A DNA stretch of 64,000 nt from contig NW_008705566.1 in assembly GCF_000186865.1 (NCBI RefSeq), forward strand, positions 2,535,699 to 2,599,698, in the 5' to 3' direction. This document shows, piece after piece, positions 1-7,123 of this stretch (positions are counted from its first letter, which is position 1; every line of letters begins with the position of its first letter). The position numbers were made by a program, and so were the translations under genes. The notes under the pieces were generated by a model. That model searched no databases. It saw nothing but the letters and a program-made list of their open reading frames with translations, and was not told the origin of the DNA. This DNA comes from Aureococcus anophagefferens. Taxonomy: Eukaryota > Sar > Pelagophyceae > Pelagomonadales > Pelagomonadaceae.

Positions 1-818
1 GTCTTGAACGTCCGGCCCCGGAGCCGCGACGCCTCGAAGACGTTCTCGACGCGGTCCGCGACCTTGGTCGCGAGGTGCTTGTCGAGGCGGCGCTCGATGG
101 CGAGCATCTTGCTCGCGTCGATGGCGTCGGAGAGGGCCTCCGCGGCCTCGTTCTCGTCGAACGCCGCGCACGCCGCGGCCGCGGCCTCGAGGTCGTCCTG
201 CGACGGCATCTCGAGGCCGCCGGCGCCGTGGCTCGCCGACGCGTCGGCGCGGGCGTCGGCGAACTGGGGCGGCAGCCGCGCGGCGGCGCCGGCCGCCGCC
301 GACGACTTCTTCTCCGCCTCGTTCCACGCCAAGACCTCGTCGATGGCCTTCCAGGGGTTTTCGGCGTCGAAGGGCTCGTCGTCGTCGCGGGTCACGGGCG
401 ACGGCGGCGGCTTCGACGCCTTCGCCTCCGGCGCGCCGCGCCGCGGCGACGGGCTCCGCCGGCTCGGCGACTGGCTGTTGCGGCCCGTGACGGCGTCGAG
501 CCGCGCGGCGAGCTCGTCGGTGGTCCGCGCGGCGGCGATGGCGACGCCCGCCGTGCCCTTCTTCGGGCTGCCCGTTTTCTGCGTCATCGCGTCGAGGCGC
601 GCGGCGAGGTCCCCGGGCGTCCGCGCGGGCTGCCGCAGCCCGATCTGCGGCATGGACGCGCTGCCGCTGCGCTTCAGCGGCGCGTCGCCGCCGCCTTTCT
701 TCGGTCGCTCGCGCCGCTTCGGCTTCGACGACTCCGCCTTCTCCTCCTTGGCGAGGCGCTCCCGCGCGGCGAGCAGCCACGACGGTGCCGCGCCATTGTC
801 GGGCTTGGGGCGAGGCAT
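1..818 (-). CDS. Unknown protein, N-terminal part (3' end outside window)
   Basis: An open frame on the minus strand starts at the ATG ending at 818 and runs off the left edge without a stop (272 codons visible). The protein opens MPRPKPDNGAAPSWLLAARE, continues basic and Lys/Arg-rich, and carries two related segments, DLAARLDAMT and ELAARLDAVT, each followed by a Ser/Lys/Arg-rich linker. An SPSRRSPSPRR stretch lies in the middle. The later part is acidic and probably helical (DPWKAIDEVLAW-like and DDLEAAAAACAAFDENEAAEAL), ending near a helix that includes KMLAIERRLDKHL. I recognise no family. Codon use fits a real gene, and the opposite-strand frames are Ser/Arg-rich shadows. The start codon sits at the edge of a repeat (816-943), so its 5' UTR is probably repeat-derived. 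An upstream exon cannot be excluded. Confidence 0.6.
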   Translation of the reverse strand, partial: MPRPKPDNGAAPSWLLAARERLAKEEKAESSKPKRRERPKKGGGDAPLKRSGSASMPQIGLRQPARTPGDLAARLDAMTQKTGSPKKGTAGVAIAAARTTDELAARLDAVTGRNSQSPSRRSPSPRRGAPEAKASKPPPSPVTRDDDEPFDAENPWKAIDEVLAWNEAEKKSSAAAGAAARLPPQFADARADASASHGAGGLEMPSQDDLEAAAAACAAFDENEAAEALSDAIDASKMLAIERRLDKHLATKVADRVENVFEASRLRGRTFK

Positions 819-943
819 TGGAGGACGCGGGGGGTTCGCGCCCGGACGCGCCCCGGACGCGCCCGGACGCCCGGCGGACACGCCGGACGCCCGGACGGGC
901 CCCGGACGCGCCCCGGACGCGCCCAGCAGCGCTCGAGGCGTCC
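816..943 (-). repeat. CGGACGC-rich interspersed repeat, copy 1
   Basis: The core is made of short GGACGC units separated by CC, CG or CGCCC. On the minus strand the gene-proximal edge reads CGAACCCCCCGCGTCCTCC and abuts the ATG at 818. The distal edge contains GACGCCTC and GCTGCTG. A second copy with the same edges is at 5442-5572. The repeat edge faces a gene start in both places. Confidence 0.75.
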
Positions 944-1009
944 AGAGTACTCGCTGCGATTTTCCCGATGTGTCGCGGTGAAGCATATTTAGAGCGCGCG
1001 CGCGCGTGC

Positions 1010-1996
1010 TCAGCGCCAGTCATGGGACCACGGCCCATGCTTCGCGGGCCGGCGGGAGGGCTGGTGGCGGAAAAGGGCGGCGGTAACGTGGATGGTGATG
1101 TAGGCAAAGGCGGTAAGGGCTTCCAGGGTCCCACGAAAGCCAGGCCGACTGTGGAACGCGCGGTGGTCGGTGAGCGCGGCGAAGACGCGCTCCACACTGC
1201 TCCGGCAGAAGTCGAGCTTGTCGTTCTCGTCGCGTTGGGCGTCGGTGATCGACCCGCCGGGCGGGTTGCGGTGCCCCGCGAGGATGTGCTCCGCCGTCTG
1301 GTAGATCTTGTCCCCGAGGCCGTACTCGTAGGGCTCGAACACGTGCTGGCCGAGGCGCGTGCCCTGGTTGAAGATATCGTTGTCGTTCGCGGTGCCGAGG
1401 TGCGGCCCGCTGAAGTAGACGATCTGCATGGAAAAGGTGACGGCGACCTCGAACTTGAAGACGCAGTTCTTGTACTTGGGCTGGTAGATGAGCCTCTCCT
1501 GGCGCTTGTCGTCGGGCGTCGCGACGTAGAGCGGGACTGTGTCCCAGATGGTCGTGACGCCTACCGGGAAGTACGGGTGGTGGTTAAAAGGGTCGAGCCT
1601 GTCGCTCCAGACGACCTCCCGGAGACACACCGCGAGCGCGAGCGCGACCGGCATGACGCTCTCCCTAAACGACCGGTGGCTGAGGCCCGTCTCCATCCCT
1701 CGGGCCCGAAGGACCGAGGGGCACTGCTCCTGGCGCGGGTAACAGTGAATGTAAACAAAAACGAAATAGAAGTGGATGACGGTCTGAGTATACCTCCGGC
1801 CGTGCCGGCAGATGAACCAGGACGGCCGCCAATTCACGGGCTCCAGGAACTGGCAGTACTGGTTCCATACGTACGCGAGATGCCCGCTCGGGTAGCCTGT
1901 GGCCGCCTGGCACGTGCCCCCGCACGTCATGTCGTCGAAGACTGTCGGCGGGACGGCCCAGGTGCTGTCGCGTTTCTGCTTCTTGGGCGGCGGCAT
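1010..1996 (-). CDS. PIF/Harbinger-type (HARBI1-like, DDE_Tnp_4) transposase
   Basis: A 328-residue protein with the arrangement of DDE_Tnp_4 transposases. IWDTVPLYVATP near residue 150 holds the first candidate catalytic Asp. SGPHLGTANDNDIF is the family's G-x-x-H/N-D-x-x-F block with the second Asp. GLGDKIYQTAEHIL matches the usual G-D-x-x-Y strand. VERVFAALTDHRAF is the C-terminal R-x-V-E-R-x-F helix with the candidate Glu. The usual role is cut-and-paste transposition, or a domesticated DNA-binding role as in HARBI1. The frame is complete with no stop or shift. I could not find convincing terminal inverted repeats or the 3-base TWA duplication around it, so it may be an immobile or domesticated copy. 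The ATG at 1996 is the first in frame. The family call is firm; activity is unknown. Confidence 0.8.
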   Translation of the reverse strand: MPPPKKQKRDSTWAVPPTVFDDMTCGGTCQAATGYPSGHLAYVWNQYCQFLEPVNWRPSWFICRHGRRYTQTVIHFYFVFVYIHCYPRQEQCPSVLRARGMETGLSHRSFRESVMPVALALAVCLREVVWSDRLDPFNHHPYFPVGVTTIWDTVPLYVATPDDKRQERLIYQPKYKNCVFKFEVAVTFSMQIVYFSGPHLGTANDNDIFNQGTRLGQHVFEPYEYGLGDKIYQTAEHILAGHRNPPGGSITDAQRDENDKLDFCRSSVERVFAALTDHRAFHSRPGFRGTLEALTAFAYITIHVTAALFRHQPSRRPAKHGPWSHDWR

Positions 1997-2239
1997 GACC
2001 TGCGAGGGGCGCTGGGCTGCGGGGCGTCGTCTGGCGCGACGCGGCGTCGGGCGACGGGCGTCGGGCGAGACGCACCTCGAGAAGCCGAAGCGAGGTGCGA
2101 TAAACGACGCGCGGCGCCCCCCAGCTGCGAGCGAGCGACGTCGCGGACTTTAGCAAACGGCCACGGGCTGCCCCGCGGCATCGAAAAATGCAACATGCTC
2201 AGTTGCCGCCCACGAAACGCCAGAGCCTCCGCGCGGACC

Positions 2240-2788
2240 ATGTGGGACGGCAGCCGCATCGTGCTCGACAAGGAGCAAGTAAATGGAATAATGATGGCAA
2301 TTGAGGACGCCCAAGAGAGGCTCAACGAAGCCCGCTGCCCGCCGAACCAGCAGGCGTTCCTCGACATGCAAGCTGCTGCGGCCGAGGCGGACAATACGGG
2401 CCTCAACCACGAGATGTTCCTCAAGAACATATGGCAGGCGATGAAGCTGGCGGAGGACAACTACCACGTCATCTCGCTGGCGCGCATCTACGCGCAGGCG
2501 GCCGGCGGCGAGGCGACAAAAGCTGAACGAGACGCCGCGGTCGACTCCATCCTCAACGAGTACAGCGCGCTGGACTACTGGGACCGCAGCTGTTCGTCCA
2601 GCGACGAGGGCACGGCCTGCCCCGCCGCCGCCGCCTCCGCCGCCTCCTCGTCCAGCGACGACTCGGACTCGGGGGGCACGTTACTCGACTGCGTCTCGCC
2701 GCGCTCCGAGGACCGCGACGCCCGCGAGTTCGACTCGCGCGACTCCGTCGCGGTCGAGCGCGACCACTTCGCGTCGCTGGACTACTAG
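2240..2788 (+). CDS. Unknown acidic protein
   Basis: A 182-residue protein starting MWDGSRIVLDKEQVNGIMMA; an in-frame ATG at 2195 would add 15 residues. The first 110 residues look helical (AIEDAQERLNEAR, FLKNIWQAMKLAEDNYHVISLARIYAQ). The tail is rich in Ser and Asp (SSSDDSDSGG) and in charged RD/ED pairs. No known domain is recognised. The frame extends further upstream, but that part is the antisense shadow of the transposase gene. It is divergent from the transposase, with 243 bases between the two starts, so a shared promoter is possible. It has no resemblance to the Myb-like second protein of Harbinger elements. Confidence 0.55.
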   Translation: MWDGSRIVLDKEQVNGIMMAIEDAQERLNEARCPPNQQAFLDMQAAAAEADNTGLNHEMFLKNIWQAMKLAEDNYHVISLARIYAQAAGGEATKAERDAAVDSILNEYSALDYWDRSCSSSDEGTACPAAAASAASSSSDDSDSGGTLLDCVSPRSEDRDAREFDSRDSVAVERDHFASLDY

Positions 2789-3022
2789 GCGCGAAGTTAA
2801 GTCGCGGCGTCAGCCGCGTGGGCGACGAGGCTGGTCGTTCTGGGGTCGCGCACTCGGTGCCCGGCATGGCTCGCCGCGGCTGCCCCGGGGGCGGCCCGGC
2901 CGCCTGGGCTCCTGGCGATCGGGCCTGATTGTCGCCAACCAGCGCCCTAGTTAGGCTAAACGAGGGCAAGCAAGGCCGACGAGACAGCGAGCAAGCAAAC
3001 GGCGAGACACACCGCGAGCGAC

Positions 3023-5131
3023 ATGAGCACCCCGACGAGCAACCTCCAGTTCCCCATCCCCGGCCCTTCCGCCGCCCTCGACCCCCGGCCGACACGCGGC
3101 TCCCCAAACTCCCACATCAATCCTGCACTCTCGTTGGTTACCGCCGTTATCCTTTTCCTCAAGTCCTTCCGCTATTATGTCAAGGGCGTCCTCGTGAACT
3201 GGAACGCCGTACAGGCTGCCGTCGAGGATGGTGTTCGCATGGAGGCAGAGTTCTACCTCGCGCATGACAACGCGACGGCGGAACAGAAGGTATGGGCGAC
3301 GGGCATCCGCAACAAAGAAATAACTTATAGCAAAGGATGGGTGAGGAAGCAAGCCTCCAAGCATGTCTATGCTATAGGGACCCCCAACAGCAACAAGCGC
3401 TACAGCGAGGTCGTGACCAACCTGCTGAACTGCGGCTTCGACTACTTCAAGCACGTCGTCACGCCCGCGGCCGCGTCCGGCCGCTCGGTGCGCGCATCCG
3501 ATTCCCCGTCCCCCGCGCGTAGGTACTTCGCCGAGGACCGCCGCGACGTGTACGTGATGCTGCACCTCGTGTACGACCTCCCACTCCCAGAGCACACCGG
3601 CGTGCTCCGCCACCGGGAGCTCGTGGCCGTCAAGCTCTCGACGTTCGACGTGTCCGCGCTCGACGAGCCGCGCGTCGAGCGTCAGGCCCGGTGCTCCGAG
3701 GTGCTCGGCGGGGCCTTCCAGAACGTGCTGCTCGTCGTCGAGCGGGAGGGCCCGTCGCCGGAGCGCGCGGCCCACCTCACGCACCAGCTCACCGGGGGCA
3801 CGCCCGACAGCGACAACGCGTTCGACGGCGGCTACGACGACGACGAGACGATCGACAGCGACGACATCGTGTGTTTAGGCGAGCGGCCCGCGGCGCAGCA
3901 CGGCGTCCGCGACGACGACGACTGGGACGACTTCGGCCTCGGGCAGCTCTACGAGACGCCGTCGCTCAAGCCGAAGAAGGACACGCCGCGCCCGCGCCCG
4001 CGCGCGCACCCGGGCTCGGACCCCATCTCGCGCGTGTCGCACAACGTCCGACGCCAGCGCCTCGACGCCGCGGCCAAGGCCGGGGGCGTCAAGGTCGAGG
4101 GCGTCAAGGTCGAGGGCGTCAAGGTCGAGCCGCCGCTCGAGCCCGGCGCGTCCGGGGCACCGCGCCGTGTGCTCCTCGCCGAGTTCCCCGACGAGGACCG
4201 CGAGGACGTGTTGCAGGCGCTGCGCGACACCGGCGGCAACGTCGAGAACTCGCGGGCGCTCATCCTCGAGTGGCAGCGCCAAGAGCGCGTGCGCCAAGAG
4301 CGCGTGCGCGAAGAGCGCGTGACGCAGGTCGAGCGGTCGCGGCCGGCGCCCAGCGCGCCCCGCGGCAACGGCGGCGGCCTCGGCACGCTGCGGTCTCTCA
4401 ATTGGTGCCCGTCGAAGCAGATGCTCGGCCGCGTCGTTAAGATTTGCGCGGACGGCGGCGTGATCGTCAGCCGCGACTACGCGGAGGAGCAGCTCATCCT
4501 GAGCAATTGGATCGAACGCGACGCCATCGATAGCATCCTCGCGCAGCATCATGCGGCGTCTGGTGATGATTTCGCGCAGGCGGTCGACGCGTTCGACGCG
4601 TCCCGGGCGTCGGGCGCCTGCGCCACCAAGGCCAAGGCCGAGATGCTGTCCTGTTTAATGCACTCGCAGGGCCAGGCGCCCTTCCTCTCCATCGAGACGC
4701 GCAAGGTCATGGACCGCCGCCTCAAGCAGGTCAAGCAGTATCACATCGACAACGCGGAGAAGCCGTACCAGAAGACGCTGGTGCAGCCCGACGACGCGCG
4801 CTTCGCCGGCTCCGCGCTGGCGCCGGCGGCGGCGAGCGCGAAGGCGCCGAAGAAGCCCGCGGCGGCGAAGAAGCCCGCCGCCGCGAAGCCCGCGGCGGCG
4901 AAGGCCGCGCCCAAAGCGAAGAAGCCCGCGGCCGCGCCGCGCGTCGCCCACGTCGCCCCCACGCGCGTCAGCGCGCGCGTCGTCGCAAAGCGGACGACGC
5001 GCCCCGCGGGGTCCACGCCCGAGAAGAATTTGCGCGCGCGCGTCGAGCCGCCGCCGCCGCCGCCGCCGCCGGAGGACGACGAAGAACTCGTCGACGAGCT
5101 CCCCCGCAAGCGCCGCGGCCGGGCCAAGTGA
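3023..5131 (+). CDS. Unknown protein with CUE-like segment and basic Lys/Ala tail
   Basis: A 702-residue protein. Residues about 1-240 are an unrecognised globular part, followed by an acidic stretch (DDDETIDSDD; DDDDWDDF). About residues 386-416, EFPDEDREDVLQALRDTGG followed by a helix, resemble a CUE ubiquitin-binding domain (F-P, then G-G-N). A 5-residue unit GVKVE is repeated three times just before it (4085-4129), and QERVR/EERV repeats follow it. A second globular part (about 455-590) precedes a histone-H1-like tail of Lys-Pro-Ala repeats, a run of eight prolines and a final KRRGRAK, suggesting a nuclear or nucleic-acid-binding role. The CUE assignment is by eye and moderate; the overall function is unknown. 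Confidence 0.55.
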   Translation: MSTPTSNLQFPIPGPSAALDPRPTRGSPNSHINPALSLVTAVILFLKSFRYYVKGVLVNWNAVQAAVEDGVRMEAEFYLAHDNATAEQKVWATGIRNKEITYSKGWVRKQASKHVYAIGTPNSNKRYSEVVTNLLNCGFDYFKHVVTPAAASGRSVRASDSPSPARRYFAEDRRDVYVMLHLVYDLPLPEHTGVLRHRELVAVKLSTFDVSALDEPRVERQARCSEVLGGAFQNVLLVVEREGPSPERAAHLTHQLTGGTPDSDNAFDGGYDDDETIDSDDIVCLGERPAAQHGVRDDDDWDDFGLGQLYETPSLKPKKDTPRPRPRAHPGSDPISRVSHNVRRQRLDAAAKAGGVKVEGVKVEGVKVEPPLEPGASGAPRRVLLAEFPDEDREDVLQALRDTGGNVENSRALILEWQRQERVRQERVREERVTQVERSRPAPSAPRGNGGGLGTLRSLNWCPSKQMLGRVVKICADGGVIVSRDYAEEQLILSNWIERDAIDSILAQHHAASGDDFAQAVDAFDASRASGACATKAKAEMLSCLMHSQGQAPFLSIETRKVMDRRLKQVKQYHIDNAEKPYQKTLVQPDDARFAGSALAPAAASAKAPKKPAAAKKPAAAKPAAAKAAPKAKKPAAAPRVAHVAPTRVSARVVAKRTTRPAGSTPEKNLRARVEPPPPPPPPEDDEELVDELPRKRRGRAK
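4085..4129 (+). repeat. Three tandem 15-base coding repeats
   Basis: GGCGTCAAGGTCGAG occurs three times head to tail, in frame, encoding GVKVE each time, inside the CUE-like gene. The copies look identical, which suggests recent slippage or expansion. Confidence 0.9.
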
Positions 5132-5441
5132 AGGCCGCGCGTACCGCTACGCGCGCAGGCCGCCCGAGGGCCGCCCGAGACCTCGTCTTGAACCGGCTCG
5201 AAGACGTGACCGAAGAAACGCGGCCGCCTGTGTGAAGCGCGCGGCCCGCTAGATCCCGCCCGAACCAACCCCTCCCCGCATTCCCCCCGCCGCTCTCCGG
5301 TACCGCGCACGCCGCCGCCCCATCCTTTCCCCGGGCCGTACTAACTGAGCGCCTTGCTTGCACTGCGTCTTACGACGCGCGAGCCGCGGCGCGCGGCCCC
5401 GAGCTCCCACGGCGTTTTTAAGATTCTGCAGACGACCTTCA

Positions 5442-5572
5442 GACGCCTCTGCTGGACGCCCCCAGGACGCCCGCCGGACGCCCGGACGCGCCCAGGACGC
5501 GCCCAGGACGCGCCCGGACGCCGGCCGGACACCCCGGACGCCCGGACGCGAACCCCCCGCGTCCTCCATTGC
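5442..5572 (+). repeat. CGGACGC-rich interspersed repeat, copy 2
   Basis: This is the main content of the 500-base gene-free stretch 5132-5632. The left edge reads GACGCCTCTGCTGG and the right edge CGAACCCCCCGCGTCCTCC, matching the edges of copy 1 (816-943) in the opposite orientation. The GGACGC-unit core, however, runs in the same direction on the plus strand in both copies: 864-897 and 5515-5548 match almost base for base. The right edge ends 60 bases before the glycosyltransferase start. The rest of 5132-5441 is plain 3' flank with nothing recognisable. Confidence 0.75.
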
Positions 5573-5632
5573 ACGACCGGTGGCCGATGGGCAGCTTCGA
5601 AAACTTCAAAAACAAGTTCAAAGTGGGGCAGC

Positions 5633-7000
5633 ATGGGCGTCCGTTCGGCCGCGCTGGTCGCTGCGGCCGCCGCGGCGCCCGCGGGCAACATGGTCGTCTT
5701 GAAACAGGTCTGCTTCCACCCGAAGACGGACGGCGGCGCCTGCGCCGTCGGCGCGACGATCCACGGCGCCCAGGACGTCGCATCGCAGCTCTGCGGCGAG
5801 CTCACGACCTGCCACACGCCGGCGGCCTTCGCGACCTGCCCGGACCCGTCGGTGCCCCGGTTCCTCGAGTCCGCGGTGACGGGCGCCTGCGCGGCGGCGA
5901 GCGCCGGCGCCTACCCCGTCGCCGGCGCGGCGCGCGTCGGCCGCGCGGCCGCGCTGACGCTGACGTCGAACATCGGCCACGACCTCTACAACGGCATCCT
6001 CGACGTCTTCGCCCTGAGCGAGCGGGCGCCGCTGGATTTGCTAATTGCGGACGTCAACTGGTTCGGCGGCCGTGCGAGCTTCGACCGCGCCGTCGCGGAC
6101 CCGAAAAGTTCGTGGACGCTCACGGTGACGGACGCGCTCTTCAACGGCACGACGCCGACGCCGCTCCATTTCGTCGACAACGCGGCCATGCCCGGCGGCG
6201 GCGGCACGACGACGGTGCAACGGCCGCTCTGCGTCGACGAGCTCTTCGTGCGGGCGCAGTCGCGGCTCGCGGAGAACGTCGGCTGGGACGCGCTGCGGGC
6301 CGTGCCCGCGCTGCGGCGGCGCGTCCTCGAGCGCGTCCTCGGCGGCGCGCCGGCGCGGAAAAATGAAAGGACGGTCACGGTCTACACGCGCGGCGACGCG
6401 AACCGGCGGCGCTTCAAGAGCCGCGACGTCGGCGCCGCGACGCGGAGGCTCGGCGCGACGGCCGTCGTCCAGCGCATGGCCCGGGGCGACCCGCGGGCCC
6501 AGATCGAGCTCTTCGCCGGGTCCGACGTCTTCGTCGCGCCCTTCGGGTCGAACACGGCGAACGCGGTCTTCATGCGGCCGGGCTCCACGTTCGTGGAGGT
6601 GACGCCGCTCTGCGCGTCGACGTGCGAGGAGGGCTGCCACCCCTACTCGCGCACGGGGCCCGCGGGCGCGGCGTCCATGGCCGACAACTACGCCGGCGTC
6701 TCGCGGGCGAACGCGTGCCTGAGCCTCATGGCCGACGGCCCGCCGCTCCACCACGCGTCGGGCGTGAACTACCACATCGTCGCCATGTGCTCGGGCACGC
6801 TCCGCTGCGACAACGGGACCATGGCGGACCCGCGCACGGGCCGGCCGGCGAAGATCCCGCGCAAGGCCTGGAAGGCGAACTTCAACGACGACCTCGACCT
6901 CGACCGCGCGCTGCCGCGGCTCCTCGCCATCCTCGACGGGTCGGACAACGCCACGCGGGTCGCGCCCTTCGGCTTCTCCTGCCCGAGGCTCGTAAGCTGA
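5633..7000 (+). CDS. GT61-like secretory glycosyltransferase
   Basis: A 455-residue protein. The start MGVRSAALVAAAAAAPAG looks like a short signal peptide, so the enzyme probably works in the ER/Golgi. The C-terminal half carries the signature of GT61 (DUF563) enzymes: VTVYTRGDANRRRF (about residues 248-261) is the T-R-x-x-x-R strand, and DVFVAPFGSNTANAVFMRPG (about 300-320) is the typical G-S-N/H-G-A-x-x-x-N/F-x-x-P block followed by VEVTP. NIGHDLYNGILD, about residue 115, matches the N-terminal family motif with its H-x-x-x-N. GT61 enzymes transfer xylose, arabinose or GlcNAc onto glycans; the substrate here cannot be told. The frame is open further upstream through the repeat, but ATG 5633 gives the signal peptide. 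Cys-rich segments fit a lumenal enzyme. Confidence 0.75.
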   Translation: MGVRSAALVAAAAAAPAGNMVVLKQVCFHPKTDGGACAVGATIHGAQDVASQLCGELTTCHTPAAFATCPDPSVPRFLESAVTGACAAASAGAYPVAGAARVGRAAALTLTSNIGHDLYNGILDVFALSERAPLDLLIADVNWFGGRASFDRAVADPKSSWTLTVTDALFNGTTPTPLHFVDNAAMPGGGGTTTVQRPLCVDELFVRAQSRLAENVGWDALRAVPALRRRVLERVLGGAPARKNERTVTVYTRGDANRRRFKSRDVGAATRRLGATAVVQRMARGDPRAQIELFAGSDVFVAPFGSNTANAVFMRPGSTFVEVTPLCASTCEEGCHPYSRTGPAGAASMADNYAGVSRANACLSLMADGPPLHHASGVNYHIVAMCSGTLRCDNGTMADPRTGRPAKIPRKAWKANFNDDLDLDRALPRLLAILDGSDNATRVAPFGFSCPRLVS

Positions 7001-7123
7001 TGGTAGGGGTCCGGCGGCGCGCGCGTCTGCGTCCGCGCGAGGGTGTCAACCCGAAAGGCCTACTGGTCCTCCAGATGGCCGCCTGGACTGCTCAGATTGA
7101 CAGGCTCCGGGCCCGGGAGGGCC

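Noticed and set aside
785..2239. N-terminal extension of the plus-strand frame ending at 2788
   Set aside because: It is antisense to the transposase and passes through the GGACGC repeat.
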